Below, piece by piece: positions 23,584-33,947 of a stretch of 35,271 nucleotides of DNA; the stretch's first letter is position 1; every line of letters begins with the position of its first letter. Source of the stretch: Corynebacterium phoceense (lineage in GTDB: Bacteria; Actinomycetota; Actinomycetes; Mycobacteriales; Mycobacteriaceae); contig NZ_LT596207.1 in assembly GCF_900092335.1 (NCBI RefSeq), positions 523,517-558,787 on the forward strand, given 5' to 3'. The notes beneath the pieces were generated by a model. The model was not told where the DNA came from, did no database searches, and saw nothing but the letters and a program-made list of their open reading frames with translations. The position numbers and the translations under genes were made by a program.

Positions 23584-25218
23584 ATGAAGTTCTTGAGGAC
23601 TCTCACCACGACCTCCGCCGCGGTCGCGCTCACCCTCGGCCTTGCCGCTGCTCCCCTTGCCCAGGCCGACGACAAGATGGCCCCGAACGAGAAGGCCGCC
23701 TCCGCTGCTAGCCGCTGGAACGTCGACAGCTTGGACCAGGTCGACCGCTCTCAGCTCTCCGTCATCAAGCAGTACGACGACGTCCTGCCGTTCATGGCAG
23801 AGAAGGGCCTTATCACCAAGGACGGCAACAGCTACGTCCGCGGCGCCGATGGCAAAATCAAGATGACGGTCACCTCGAAGAACGAGAAGTGGCGCTGGCT
23901 TTCTGACGTCAACAACTCAAAGGGCAAGGTCAAGTTCATGACGGCCACCTCGCCGTCCATGAACAACCGCGAGGTCCCGCTCGCCGTCATCACGCCGACC
24001 GGCAACTTCGATGCAGCACGCCCGACCATCTACCTGCTCAACGGCGCTGGCGGCGCAGAGCAGGGCATGGAATGGCTCTACATGACCAACGGCGAGAAGG
24101 GTAAGACCAACCTCATCGACTTCTACACGTCGAAGAACGTCAACGTCGTCGTGGTCGAGGCCGGCGCCTTCTCCTACTACACGGACTGGTACAACTCGCC
24201 GCACCCCACGGACACGGTAGAGGACCGCACGTACCTGCCTGGCCCGCAGCGCTGGGAAACCTTCCTCACCAAGGAGCTGCCGGGACCGCTCGAGGGCGAG
24301 CTGGCCAAGGATGCTCCGGAGGATCAGTCCACCGCCACTGACGGCGCAACCGTGAACGCCAACATCAACGGCAACGGCCAGCGCGCCATCGCCGGCATGT
24401 CCATGTCCGCGACGTCCTCGCTGCTCCTCGCCGAGCACAACCCGGGCTTCTACAACGCCGTCGGTTCCTACTCCGGTTGCGCCGCGACCTCCACGCCGAT
24501 GACGAACTTCTACGTTGGTCTCACCGTCAACCGCGCCAATAACGCAACGCCGGAGCAGATGTGGGGCCCGCGCGGTGGGGAGTACAACCGCTTCAACGAC
24601 GCGCTCATCAACTCCAACAACCTGAAGGGCACGCACACCTACGTCTCCGCTTCGACCGGCCTGCCGGGCGAACACGAAAACCTGTCCTCGATCGCGGAGA
24701 AAAACGGCGGCGACCTGTCCTCCGCATTCAAGTCCTCGTCCACGCTCGTCGTCGAAGGCGGCGCCATCGAGGCCGCAATGTTCGACTGCACCACCCAGCT
24801 CAAGCGCAAGATGGACCGCGAGGGCATCGACGCTGACTGGAACTTCCGTGCAACCGGCACCCACTCCTGGCCGGGTTGGAAGGAAGATATCTGGAAGTCC
24901 TGGCCGACCTACGCTGCCGCGTTCGGCCAAGATGCGTCCACCGAGGTGCCGACCGCAACTCCGGAGGCATCGGAAGACCGCTCTGCCGCCCCGCAGGCTG
25001 CCAACGCCGAGACCGTCGAAAAGCTCTCGCCGACCGCTGAGGAAGAGAACGAAGCCAACGCTGCCGAGCGCAACACCGGCGCGCTCAACAACGTCACCGA
25101 CGCTGCCGCGGCCGCCGCAGACGCCCTCACCAACGGCACCGACACCGCAGCCGACGCTCTGACCGACGAGGCCGCTGCCCGCACCGACACCGCTGACGAT
25201 CTCGCCGCGACCAACTAA
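23584..25218 (+). CDS. Secreted mycolyltransferase with Ala/Thr-rich C-terminal tail
   Basis: Predicted 544 residues with a signal peptide cleaved near APLAQA-DD (about residue 28). The antigen 85-type core has PTIYLLNGAGGAEQGMEW, nucleophile Ser273 in AGMSMSATSS, a conserved GCAATS cysteine paired with FDCTTQLK, WGPRGGEYNRFNDA and catalytic His427 in GTHSWPGW. The last 100 residues are a low-complexity Ala/Thr/Asp/Glu tail with repeated ALTNGT/ALTDEA units, absent from its downstream paralogue. That tail may hold the enzyme in the cell wall (inference). ATG 23584 has a GGAAG site at 7 nt. The paralogue starts 29 nt downstream. The family transfers corynomycolates in the envelope. Confidence 0.92.
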   Translation: MKFLRTLTTTSAAVALTLGLAAAPLAQADDKMAPNEKAASAASRWNVDSLDQVDRSQLSVIKQYDDVLPFMAEKGLITKDGNSYVRGADGKIKMTVTSKNEKWRWLSDVNNSKGKVKFMTATSPSMNNREVPLAVITPTGNFDAARPTIYLLNGAGGAEQGMEWLYMTNGEKGKTNLIDFYTSKNVNVVVVEAGAFSYYTDWYNSPHPTDTVEDRTYLPGPQRWETFLTKELPGPLEGELAKDAPEDQSTATDGATVNANINGNGQRAIAGMSMSATSSLLLAEHNPGFYNAVGSYSGCAATSTPMTNFYVGLTVNRANNATPEQMWGPRGGEYNRFNDALINSNNLKGTHTYVSASTGLPGEHENLSSIAEKNGGDLSSAFKSSSTLVVEGGAIEAAMFDCTTQLKRKMDREGIDADWNFRATGTHSWPGWKEDIWKSWPTYAAAFGQDASTEVPTATPEASEDRSAAPQAANAETVEKLSPTAEEENEANAAERNTGALNNVTDAAAAAADALTNGTDTAADALTDEAAARTDTADDLAATN

Positions 25219-25247
25219 ACCTCTCACTGCAAGGAATATTGACCCTC

Positions 25248-26336
25248 ATGAAGCGCTTTACGTCCTTCCTCGCGGCAACGTCTGTGGCCGCCACGCTGGT
25301 TACCGCCACTCTCGTCCCGGCGAACGCTGCGGTTCTCACGCCGCAGCAGGTCGCCGGTGCCACCCCGGTCTCGCAGGTGGGCGATCTTCAGGTCACCGAC
25401 GCCGTCGCTGGCCAAGCGTGGTTTAAGAAGTTCGGCAACGACCCGCGCGTGCTCAAGCTGCAGGCCACCTCGCCGGCCATGAACGGCCGCGCCATCCCGC
25501 TCGCCGTCATCCCGGCGGGTGAGGCGAACCGCCCGACCATCTACCTGCTCAACGGTGCCGGTGGCGCCGAGCAGAACTCTGACTGGGCCACCCTGTCCCA
25601 GGTCGTGGACTTCTACGCCGATAAGAAGGTCAACGTCGTCATCCCGCAGGCTGGCGCGTTCTCCTACTACACGGACTGGGCCCAGGACCCGAACGGCAAG
25701 TACTTGAACGGACCGCAGAAGTGGGAGACCTTCCTCACCAAGGAGCTGCCGGGACCGCTCGAGCAGCGCCTGGAGGCCAATAACAAGCGCGCGATTGCCG
25801 GCATGTCTATGTCCGCGACCTCCGCGCTGCTGCTCGCCGAGCACAACCAGGGCTTCTACGACGCCGTCGGCTCCTACGCTGGCTGCGCGCAGACCTCCGC
25901 GCCCATGCAGTACGAGTTCCTGCGCCTCACCGTCAACCGTGGCGGCGGCCAGCCGGAGCAGATGTGGGGCCCGCGCGGCGGGGACTACAACCGCTACAAC
26001 GACGCGTTCCTCAACGCTGAGAAGCTGCGCGGTTCGGAGCTCTACATCTCCGCGTCCTCCGGCCTGGCGTCCGAGACTGACCTTCCGGAGTACTACCTCA
26101 AGCAGGGCATGAACCCGGCCATCGTCGCTGCCGGTGTCACCCAGCTCGTCGTCGAGGGTGGCGTCATCGAGGCCGCCGTCAACCACTGCACGCACAACCT
26201 CAAGGCCAAGCTGGACAAGTCCGGCATCGGCGCGGACTACAACTTCCGCACCACCGGCACGCACTCCTGGCCGGGCTGGCGCCAGGACCTCGAGGCGTCC
26301 TGGGGCACCTTCTGGCGCGCGTTCTACGCCAAGTAA
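25248..26336 (+). CDS. Secreted mycolyltransferase, tandem paralogue
   Basis: Predicted 362 residues with a signal peptide ending near PANA-AVL (about residue 27). The core motifs repeat those of the upstream gene closely: YLLNGAGGAEQ, FSYYTDW, WETFLTKELPGPLE, nucleophile Ser187 in GMSMSAT, WGPRGGDYNRYNDAF and His339 in GTHSWPGW. The two genes are clearly an old tandem duplication; this one lacks the long acidic tail. ATG 25248 has AAGGAA about 13 nt upstream, a rather long gap. It is probably co-transcribed with the upstream copy. The acceptor (trehalose, arabinogalactan or protein such as a small porin) is not determined by sequence. Confidence 0.92.
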   Translation: MKRFTSFLAATSVAATLVTATLVPANAAVLTPQQVAGATPVSQVGDLQVTDAVAGQAWFKKFGNDPRVLKLQATSPAMNGRAIPLAVIPAGEANRPTIYLLNGAGGAEQNSDWATLSQVVDFYADKKVNVVIPQAGAFSYYTDWAQDPNGKYLNGPQKWETFLTKELPGPLEQRLEANNKRAIAGMSMSATSALLLAEHNQGFYDAVGSYAGCAQTSAPMQYEFLRLTVNRGGGQPEQMWGPRGGDYNRYNDAFLNAEKLRGSELYISASSGLASETDLPEYYLKQGMNPAIVAAGVTQLVVEGGVIEAAVNHCTHNLKAKLDKSGIGADYNFRTTGTHSWPGWRQDLEASWGTFWRAFYAK

Positions 26337-26353
26337 ATCCGGCGTAGCCTCCA

Positions 26354-26368
26354 CCGACTCACAGTCGG
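26354..26368 (+). terminator. Small hairpin after the mycolyltransferase pair
   Basis: CCGACT-CAC-AGTCGG forms a 6-bp stem 17 nt past the stop codon. There is no T-tract, so termination is likely weak. Confidence 0.3.
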
Positions 26369-26382
26369 CACTCCGCGGGCGG

Positions 26383-26388
26383 TAGAGT
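26383..26388 (+). promoter_or_regulatory. -10 box for the M1 aminopeptidase gene
   Basis: TAGAGT lies 10 nt before ATG 26399; the mRNA would start within a few bases of the start codon. Confidence 0.4.
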
Positions 26389-26398
26389 TTCAAGCATT

Positions 26399-27751
26399 AT
26401 GACAACGCTTGACTCTCTCGCCCGCGCGGGCGTTTTTCACAAGGAATCTGCCCGCGATCCGTACACTTCTGTCGAGTACAACCTGGGTTTTACCGTCGAG
26501 CATTATCGCCTCGATCTCACCTATAACGTCGAGCCTAATCGTCTCCAGGGCGAGGCCACGTTACACCTGCGCGTCGGCGACGAGCCGCTGGACAAGCTCA
26601 CCGTAGATCTCGCAGGAGCGATGGTCGCCCGGCGCGTCAGCGCGAAGGGTGCGCACGTCGCGAAGTTCCGCCAGTCGAACGGCAAGCTGCGTGTCTCCTT
26701 CGGCGATGAGCTCGCCGCCGGAGCGGAGCTCGATCTTGTGATTCGCTACGGCGGTACCCCGCGCCCGCTGCGCACAGCTTGGGGCGAGATCGGCTGGGAG
26801 GAGACGGAGTCCGGCTCCCTCGTGGCGAGTCAGCCGTGCGGCGCGCCCAGCTGGTTCCCGTGCGATGACACGCCCAGCGCGAAAGCGCCCTACGACATCA
26901 TCATCACGGCGGACTCCCCGTTTACCGTCGTGAGCAATGGCAAGCTCGTCTCCCGCAAGCACTTCGGATCTATGACGCGCTGGCATTATCGGACCGCGCA
27001 CCCCATGGCGACGTACCTCGCCACGGTCATGGTGGGCGAGTTCACCGAGATGAAGCTTGGGCCGGATACCCGCGCCTGGACCCCGGCGGAGCTCCAGTCT
27101 CAGGTCCGCGAGGCCTTCGCGCAGCAGCAGGAGATGCTCGACTTCTTTGCGCAGACTTACGGCGACTATCCCTTCAACGATTACCAGGTCGTCGTCACCG
27201 AGGACGAGCTCGAGATCCCGTTGGAGGCCCAGGGCCTGTCCATCTTCGGCGCCAACCACACGAACGGCAGCTACGAGCGGCTCATCGCCCACGAGCTCTC
27301 TCACCAATGGTTTGGCAATTCCTTAGGCCTTGCCGCCTGGCGCGATATTTGGCTCAACGAGGGCTTTGCCTGCTACTCCGAGTGGCTCTGGGGCGAGCAT
27401 TCCGGCGGCCCCACCGCGCATGAGGCCGCACGTTCCCACTACGACGTCCTCGCCCGGAAGAAGGAGGACATTCTCGTTGCCGATCCCGGCACGCGTGCCA
27501 TGTTCGACGACCGCGTCTATAAGCGCGGGGCGCTCACCCTCCACGCACTGCGCCGCCAGCTTGCCGATGCCCCCTTCTTCCAGGCCGTCCGCGCCTACGT
27601 CGCAGCCTCCCAGCATGGCACGGTGACACCGGAGGACTTCATCCGTGAGCTCCACAGCGTCGCCGAGGACGCGGGTGTGACTCCCGCCGATATCGACGCG
27701 ACGCTCGCGGCCTGGCTCGATGAGACGGCGCTGCCTCACTTCCCCGCGTAA
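26399..27751 (+). CDS. M1-family metallopeptidase (aminopeptidase N-like)
   Basis: Predicted 450 residues, without signal peptide, so probably cytoplasmic. The zinc motif HELSHQWFGN (near residue 298) and the downstream Glu in WLNEGFACYSEWLWG are intact. The upstream substrate-binding GAMEN-type segment is replaced by LEAQGLSIF. N-terminal beta-rich sequence VEHYRLDLTYNVEPNRLQG fits the M1 first domain, while the large C-terminal helical domain of E. coli PepN is absent; short M1 enzymes of this kind are common in Actinobacteria. The loss of the GAMEN signature means classic aminopeptidase specificity should not be assumed. It is a separate unit from the mycolyltransferases. Confidence 0.88.
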   Translation: MTTLDSLARAGVFHKESARDPYTSVEYNLGFTVEHYRLDLTYNVEPNRLQGEATLHLRVGDEPLDKLTVDLAGAMVARRVSAKGAHVAKFRQSNGKLRVSFGDELAAGAELDLVIRYGGTPRPLRTAWGEIGWEETESGSLVASQPCGAPSWFPCDDTPSAKAPYDIIITADSPFTVVSNGKLVSRKHFGSMTRWHYRTAHPMATYLATVMVGEFTEMKLGPDTRAWTPAELQSQVREAFAQQQEMLDFFAQTYGDYPFNDYQVVVTEDELEIPLEAQGLSIFGANHTNGSYERLIAHELSHQWFGNSLGLAAWRDIWLNEGFACYSEWLWGEHSGGPTAHEAARSHYDVLARKKEDILVADPGTRAMFDDRVYKRGALTLHALRRQLADAPFFQAVRAYVAASQHGTVTPEDFIRELHSVAEDAGVTPADIDATLAAWLDETALPHFPA

Positions 27752-27779
27752 GGGTCTGAGAGAATTCCCCCGGTTTTGT

Positions 27780-27785
27780 TAGTCT
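27780..27785 (+). promoter_or_regulatory. -10 box upstream of the glycosidase remnant
   Basis: TAGTCT followed by 6 nt and GTG 27792: the promoter of the damaged gene still looks intact. Confidence 0.5.
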
Positions 27786-27791
27786 AAACGG

Positions 27792-28735
27792 GTGAATAAC
27801 GCTCTGCTCTCTCTTCCCAAAGCTGCCGTCGCCGTCGCTGCCTCGGTCGTGCTTGCCTGCGGCCTCGCACCGGCGGCATCGGCTACGGCCCCATCAACGA
27901 GCCCTCGGCCGGCGCGGAGACCATCCCCTGCGCGCTCGACTTCTGTTCCGAATCCACGCTGCAGAAGCTCCGCAACCTGAATAAGCAGGTCCGCGACGTC
28001 ATCCGCCGCCACGACTCGGAGGTGGGCATCTGGCTCACCGGCTACGTCACCACCGTCATGGGCGCGCCCGCGCACATGGGCACGAAGCCGGATGCGAATA
28101 CCGTCCACGCGTTCAACTCGTATGCGCAGGTGTGCACCATCCCGCTCGAATTCCCCGAGGCCGTCTGCGAGCCGAATCACCGCAAGGCCATCAACCAGTC
28201 CTGGGCCTACGCCAACTCGCAGAACATGCCGGCGGTCCTCGCCGAGTTCGGTGCCTCGAAGAACCCGAACCTGCTGCGCAACCAGGCTCGCCTGTCTGAC
28301 GAATACATGCAGTCGCGCTTCCACTGGCAGTACGGCGGCTACGACCCGGCCACCACGGCGTCCTCCTGGCAGGATCAGGCTTTGGTCATCAATCCGGCGC
28401 GCCCCATCACCGAGCCCGGCAACACCAACTGGTCCAACGTCAAGCAGCTGGCTACCCCGTACCCCTCTGCCGTCGCGGGCACGCCCACCGGCTGGAAGAC
28501 GGACGGGGCCTTCACCGCGACGTGGAACACCGCTCGCGCGGACGGCTCCGGCGCCTTCGAGCCCGGTGCTGAGTCCACCATTAAGGTGCCGAATATCTGG
28601 GCACCCAATGGCTACCGCGTCCACGTCGAAGGCGGCCACGCCGTGAACGCCCCAGCCGACGGTATCTTCCGTGACGTCGACCTGCGCATCGCCGCCGACG
28701 CCGGCGCCGTGAAGGTCACGGTTACCCCGGCCTAG
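27792..28735 (+). pseudogene. Deleted and frameshifted endoglycoceramidase (GH5)
   Basis: GTG 27792 opens a normal signal peptide (AVAVAASVVLACGLAPAASA) in one frame. From 27872 a second frame carries GIGYGPINEPSAG, the acid/base NEP region of endoglycoceramidases, and continues unbroken to 28735, including AVLAEFG with the nucleophile Glu and the C-terminal GH5 beta domain (GYRVHVEGGHAV). The signal peptide is thus joined, out of frame, to the middle of the enzyme. The N-terminal half of the barrel (probably 150 or more residues) is missing. A single deletion with a shifted junction near 27870-27885 explains this. An internal GTG 28022 could give a 237-residue fragment, unlikely to be active. 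Confidence 0.8.
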
Positions 28736-28737
28736 CC

Positions 28738-28755
28738 ACACACCTTCTGTGTTTT
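28738..28755 (+). terminator. Weak terminator after the glycosidase remnant
   Basis: ACACA-N5-TGTGT hairpin followed by TTT, 3 nt past the stop codon. The stem is short and AT-poor only in part, so it is probably weak. Confidence 0.35.
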
Positions 28756-28761
28756 CGCTCC

Positions 28762-29241
28762 TTAATCCTCCAGCTGTGCGTCCAAACGGCGTTGGTCGCG
28801 ACCATGCTGCCAGCGCCGGAAGACGGGGACAACGAGGAAGGCGATGGCCACGCCCACAAACCCACCACCCACGAAATTGTCAGCGAAGTCGCTATTGGCC
28901 TGCATAAGGCGTACGTAGAGCCCCACGAACATGATGAGCTCGACGACGAGCAGCGGAATCATAAACGACCACCGGCGTGTCACCGACGGACGCGGCATCT
29001 GGGTCTTCAGCCACGTGGAGGAGATAATCTCTCCTGCCACCAAAGGCACAAAGACGGCCAACGCCCACAGGGCATGCGCACCAGGCAGGACCCAGGCGAG
29101 CACGGCGCCGGTCACGATGGTCATTACCTGGATAACCAGGAAAGCCACGGCGAAGGACTTGTACAGGGAATCACGCTCGAACTCGTCGCGGGCCGCGCGG
29201 TCAACCTCATTGAATGAATAGCGTGCAATCGTGTTAATCAT
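28762..29241 (-). CDS. Four-TM membrane protein partnered with XRE regulator
   Basis: Predicted 159 residues. After a charged N-terminus (NEVDRAARDEFERDSLYKS) come four membrane segments (about 28-52, 56-76, 95-114 and 125-145) and a basic/acidic tail. Its ATG 29241 overlaps the TAA of the upstream regulator (TAATG), so the two are translationally coupled. Small XRE regulator plus multi-TM protein pairs are common in Gram-positive bacteria, with the membrane protein often of unknown function or antagonising the regulator. The specific family is not recognised. Confidence 0.8.
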   Translation of the reverse strand: MINTIARYSFNEVDRAARDEFERDSLYKSFAVAFLVIQVMTIVTGAVLAWVLPGAHALWALAVFVPLVAGEIISSTWLKTQMPRPSVTRRWSFMIPLLVVELIMFVGLYVRLMQANSDFADNFVGGGFVGVAIAFLVVPVFRRWQHGRDQRRLDAQLED

Positions 29242-29447
29242 TATTCTTCGTCTCCTCCAAATATCTCCTCGACGGTCTTGCCCAGTTCCTGACAAATTGC
29301 GAGAGCCAAGTAGACCGATGGCGAATAGTTTCCTCTTTCGATATTGGCGATGGTCTGGCGTGAGACACCGACCTTGTCTGCAAGCTCCGCCTGGCTCAGT
29401 TCGTGCCACCGGCGCCACTTGCGCACCATGTTTGCGTGCTCTGGCAT
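29241..29447 (-). CDS. Small XRE-family helix-turn-helix regulator
   Basis: Predicted 68 residues from ATG 29447. Nearly all of it is one HTH: VRKWRRWHELSQAELADKVG, then VSRQTIANIERGNYSPSVYL, followed by LAICQELGKTVEEIFGGDEE. It matches the YozG/SinR-like single-domain regulators. ATG 29447 has GGAGGTG 5 nt upstream; ATG 29459 with AAAGG is an alternative, adding four residues. It is first in a two-gene operon with the membrane protein, driven by a near-consensus promoter at 29478-29506. Confidence 0.88.
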   Translation of the reverse strand: MPEHANMVRKWRRWHELSQAELADKVGVSRQTIANIERGNYSPSVYLALAICQELGKTVEEIFGGDEE

Positions 29448-29477
29448 TGTCACCTCCATTTCAACCTTTCATCACAA

Positions 29478-29506
29478 AGTGTAAAAGATACTTGTCATTA
29501 TGGCAA
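29478..29506 (-). promoter_or_regulatory. Promoter of the XRE/membrane protein operon
   Basis: Minus strand: TTGCCA (29506-29501), 17-bp spacer, TACACT (29483-29478). This is the best -35/-10 pair in the window. It starts transcription a few nt before the ribosome sites of the regulator gene. Confidence 0.7.
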
Positions 29507-29543
29507 GGGAACTCCCGGTTTTGTTGAGCTTCCTGGCGGAATG

Positions 29544-29555
29544 CCTACCGGTAGG
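29544..29555. repeat. 12-bp perfect palindrome CCTACCGGTAGG
   Basis: A perfect palindrome lying 38 bp upstream of the -35 of the XRE operon. It could be an operator; no regulator is known to me for this sequence. Confidence 0.4.
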
Positions 29556-29573
29556 GAGACTGGGATACAGTAA

Positions 29574-29622
29574 AAAGCGGCCTGTTTCTCCCTAGTACAC
29601 GTGGGGAGAAGCAGGCCGCTTT
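29574..29622 (-). terminator. Terminator of the 26-codon gene transcript
   Basis: A 19- to 20-bp stem (AAAGCGGCCTG...CAGGCCGCTTT with one G-U pair) has a long CCC/GGG inner helix. On the minus strand it is followed by TT, after the CTTT of its own arm. It lies 100 nt after the stop of the 26-codon ORF. Confidence 0.75.
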
Positions 29623-29694
29623 CATTGCCGCTATTCACCTACATCGCAGGGACGACATCCGCGCGAAGGGACCGACAAAGGCTCTGTACACCGT

Positions 29695-29730
29695 GACCTT
29701 CGTTGAAGGTCGCATACCGTTCTAGAACGG
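29695..29730. repeat. Hairpin and palindrome at the end of the small ORF
   Basis: GACCTTC-GTT-GAAGGTC (29695-29711) forms a 7-bp hairpin, and CCGTTCTAGAACGG (29717-29730) is a perfect 14-bp palindrome that includes the stop codon of the 26-codon ORF. They may form a structured 3' RNA region. Confidence 0.5.
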
Positions 29731-29802
29731 AAAATGGAGCTCCGGCTGCGAGGCCGGGGTGGGAACCGGAAGCTGGAACTGTGCAAAATTCTGGGGGAAC
29801 AT
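29722..29802 (-). CDS. 26-residue Pro/Phe/Gln-rich small protein
   Basis: Minus strand: AGAAGGAG (29816-29809 region), about 6 nt, then ATG 29802 and 26 codons to TAG 29722-29724. The peptide starts MFPQNFAQFQLPVPTP and ends ELHFPF; it has many Pro, Phe and Gln, no Cys, no Lys and no signal peptide. The ribosome site is strong, a structured region surrounds the stop, and a terminator follows at 29574-29622, so a dedicated short transcript is likely. No family is recognised. It may be a real small protein or the coding part of a regulatory RNA. Confidence 0.5.
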   Translation of the reverse strand: MFPQNFAQFQLPVPTPASQPELHFPF

Positions 29803-30103
29803 GATGTCTCCTTCTGAAGTGTGATGGATATGTACTCGGCAGCGTGGACCGGTGTGACCCGACGGCTCGCTGCCGATGACTCACAATCTAGCGCCGTTCC
29901 CGTTCCAGCAGAATCCCGCGGCACAAGCCGCGACCTGCGGAAATACCGATCTTTGGAATAGCGTGGGAGGATTCCCAGGCGTGGTGTGGCCAGCGCAGAT
30001 TCCCGTTGCGCGCGTTGCTCGTACGAGCCAATCTGGGAGTTGGCACATAATGACTAAGGGTTCCCTGACACCGCAGAAAAGGCGAGTTCAGAGAAAAATA
30101 AAT
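29803..30103. other. Gap upstream of the 26-codon gene
   Basis: No convincing gene. A 9-bp inverted repeat TCGGCAGCG ... CGCTGCCGA (29836-29876) lies in the probable 5' UTR of the small gene. On the minus strand, TAGATT near 29888 and TACATA near 29831 are possible -10 boxes, neither with a clear -35. Confidence 0.4.
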
Positions 30104-30139
30104 CCCCTCGCATGACACTCAACGGCGACATGCAAGGGG
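30092..30139 (-). terminator. Terminator of the glycosyltransferase gene
   Basis: Minus strand: CCCCTTGCATG pairs with CATGCGAGGGG (one mismatch) around a 14-nt loop, then ATTTATTTTTC. It starts 15 nt past the stop of the glycosyltransferase gene. Confidence 0.8.
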
Positions 30140-30153
30140 GGCGAACAGAGCGG

Positions 30154-32551
<2,398 letters not shown>

Positions 32552-33925
32552 ATGCACATCGAGAACACCACCATCGACGGCCTGCTCCTCGTCCGCCTCG
32601 ACGTCCACGGCGATAACCGGGGGTGGTTCAAAGAGAACTGGCAGCGCGAGAAGATGGTCGCCGCAGGCCTGCCGGACTTCAAGCCGGTGCAAAACAACGT
32701 CTCGCTGAGTGCGAAGAAAGGCGCCACACGAGGCCTCCACGCCGAGCCCTGGGACAAGTTCATCTCCGTAACTACCGGTCGTGCGTTCTGCGCATGGTGC
32801 GACCTGCGCGAAGGTTCGGAGACTTACGGACAGCTCGTCACCGCCGAGGTCGGCCCCGACACAGCCGTCTTCATCCCGCGCGGCGTCGCCAACGGCTTCC
32901 AGGCCCTCGAGGACGACACGGCGTACACCTACCTCGTCACCGCGCACTGGTCGCCGGACGCGCGCTACGCCGCGGTTAACCTCGACATGGTCGATTGGCC
33001 GCTCGAGCCCACCGAGATCTCCGAGAAAGACCGCGCCCATCCCCAGCTTGCCGATGCCCCCTCCATGGCCCCACGCCGCATCCTCGTCACCGGCGCCAAC
33101 GGCCAGCTCGGCCGCGCGCTGCGCCCGCTCCTTCCCAACGCAGAGTTCGTCACCCATGCGGAGTTCGATATCACGGATGACTCCGCGTACGCGGCGCGCG
33201 ATTGGGAGCAGTACTCCGCCATTATCAACTGTGCGGCGTATAACGACGTCAACGGCGCGGAGACCGACCGCGCGGGCGCCTGGGCCGTCAACGCCCTGGC
33301 CCCGGGCAAGCTCGCCCGCGTAGCCGCCGACCACAATCTCACGCTCGTCCACGTCTCCACGGACTACGTCTTCGACGGCTCCCACGAGGTACACACGGAA
33401 GACGAGATTCCCTCCCCGCTGTCTGCCTACGGCGCGTCGAAGGCAGCGGGCGAGGCGGCGGCATCGGCAAGCCCGAAGCACTACATTGTGCGCACGTCGT
33501 GGGTCTTTGGCGACGGCAACAACTTCATTAAGACCATGGCGAACCTCGCGCGGCGCGGCGTCGAGCCCGCCGTGATCCATGATCAAAAGGGCCGTCCGAC
33601 CTTCGCGGAGGACCTGGCGAAGGGAATCACCCACCTTCTTCGCGTCGGGCCCGACGCGGCTCCTTACGGGACTTACAACCTGTCCTCCGAGGGCGACGCC
33701 GTGGGCCGCGACGAGATGGCCATGGCCACCTTCATCGGGCTCGGACACGACCCCTCCGAGGTCACGCCGGTCTCCACGGAGCAGTACGCCGAGATTGCCG
33801 GCCCCGAGGCCCCACGCCCGGCCCACTCGACCTTCGACCTCTCCAAAATCGAGGCCACCGGCTTCACACCCATGAACTGGCGCGCGGCGCTCGCGCTCTA
33901 CCTCGCGCTCCTGCCCGAAGATTAA
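32552..33925 (+). CDS. rmlCD: Bifunctional dTDP-4-keto-rhamnose 3,5-epimerase / reductase
   Basis: Predicted 457 residues, a natural fusion. Residues 1 to about 170 are the RmlC epimerase cupin (GDNRGWFKENWQREKM, QNNVS, KGATRGLHAEPWDKF with the catalytic His, PRGVANGFQAL). From about 172 the RmlD reductase follows (RRILVTGANGQLGRALRP, then HVSTDYVFDG and YGASKAAGE). Together they complete dTDP-L-rhamnose from the RmlB product. The RmlC-RmlD fusion is characteristic of Corynebacterium. The start ATG directly follows the rmlB TAA, with GAGGA upstream, so the pair is translationally coupled. rmlA is not in the window. Confidence 0.95.
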   Translation: MHIENTTIDGLLLVRLDVHGDNRGWFKENWQREKMVAAGLPDFKPVQNNVSLSAKKGATRGLHAEPWDKFISVTTGRAFCAWCDLREGSETYGQLVTAEVGPDTAVFIPRGVANGFQALEDDTAYTYLVTAHWSPDARYAAVNLDMVDWPLEPTEISEKDRAHPQLADAPSMAPRRILVTGANGQLGRALRPLLPNAEFVTHAEFDITDDSAYAARDWEQYSAIINCAAYNDVNGAETDRAGAWAVNALAPGKLARVAADHNLTLVHVSTDYVFDGSHEVHTEDEIPSPLSAYGASKAAGEAAASASPKHYIVRTSWVFGDGNNFIKTMANLARRGVEPAVIHDQKGRPTFAEDLAKGITHLLRVGPDAAPYGTYNLSSEGDAVGRDEMAMATFIGLGHDPSEVTPVSTEQYAEIAGPEAPRPAHSTFDLSKIEATGFTPMNWRAALALYLALLPED

Positions 33926-33947
33926 CGACCTGCGGATTTCCCCCTTA

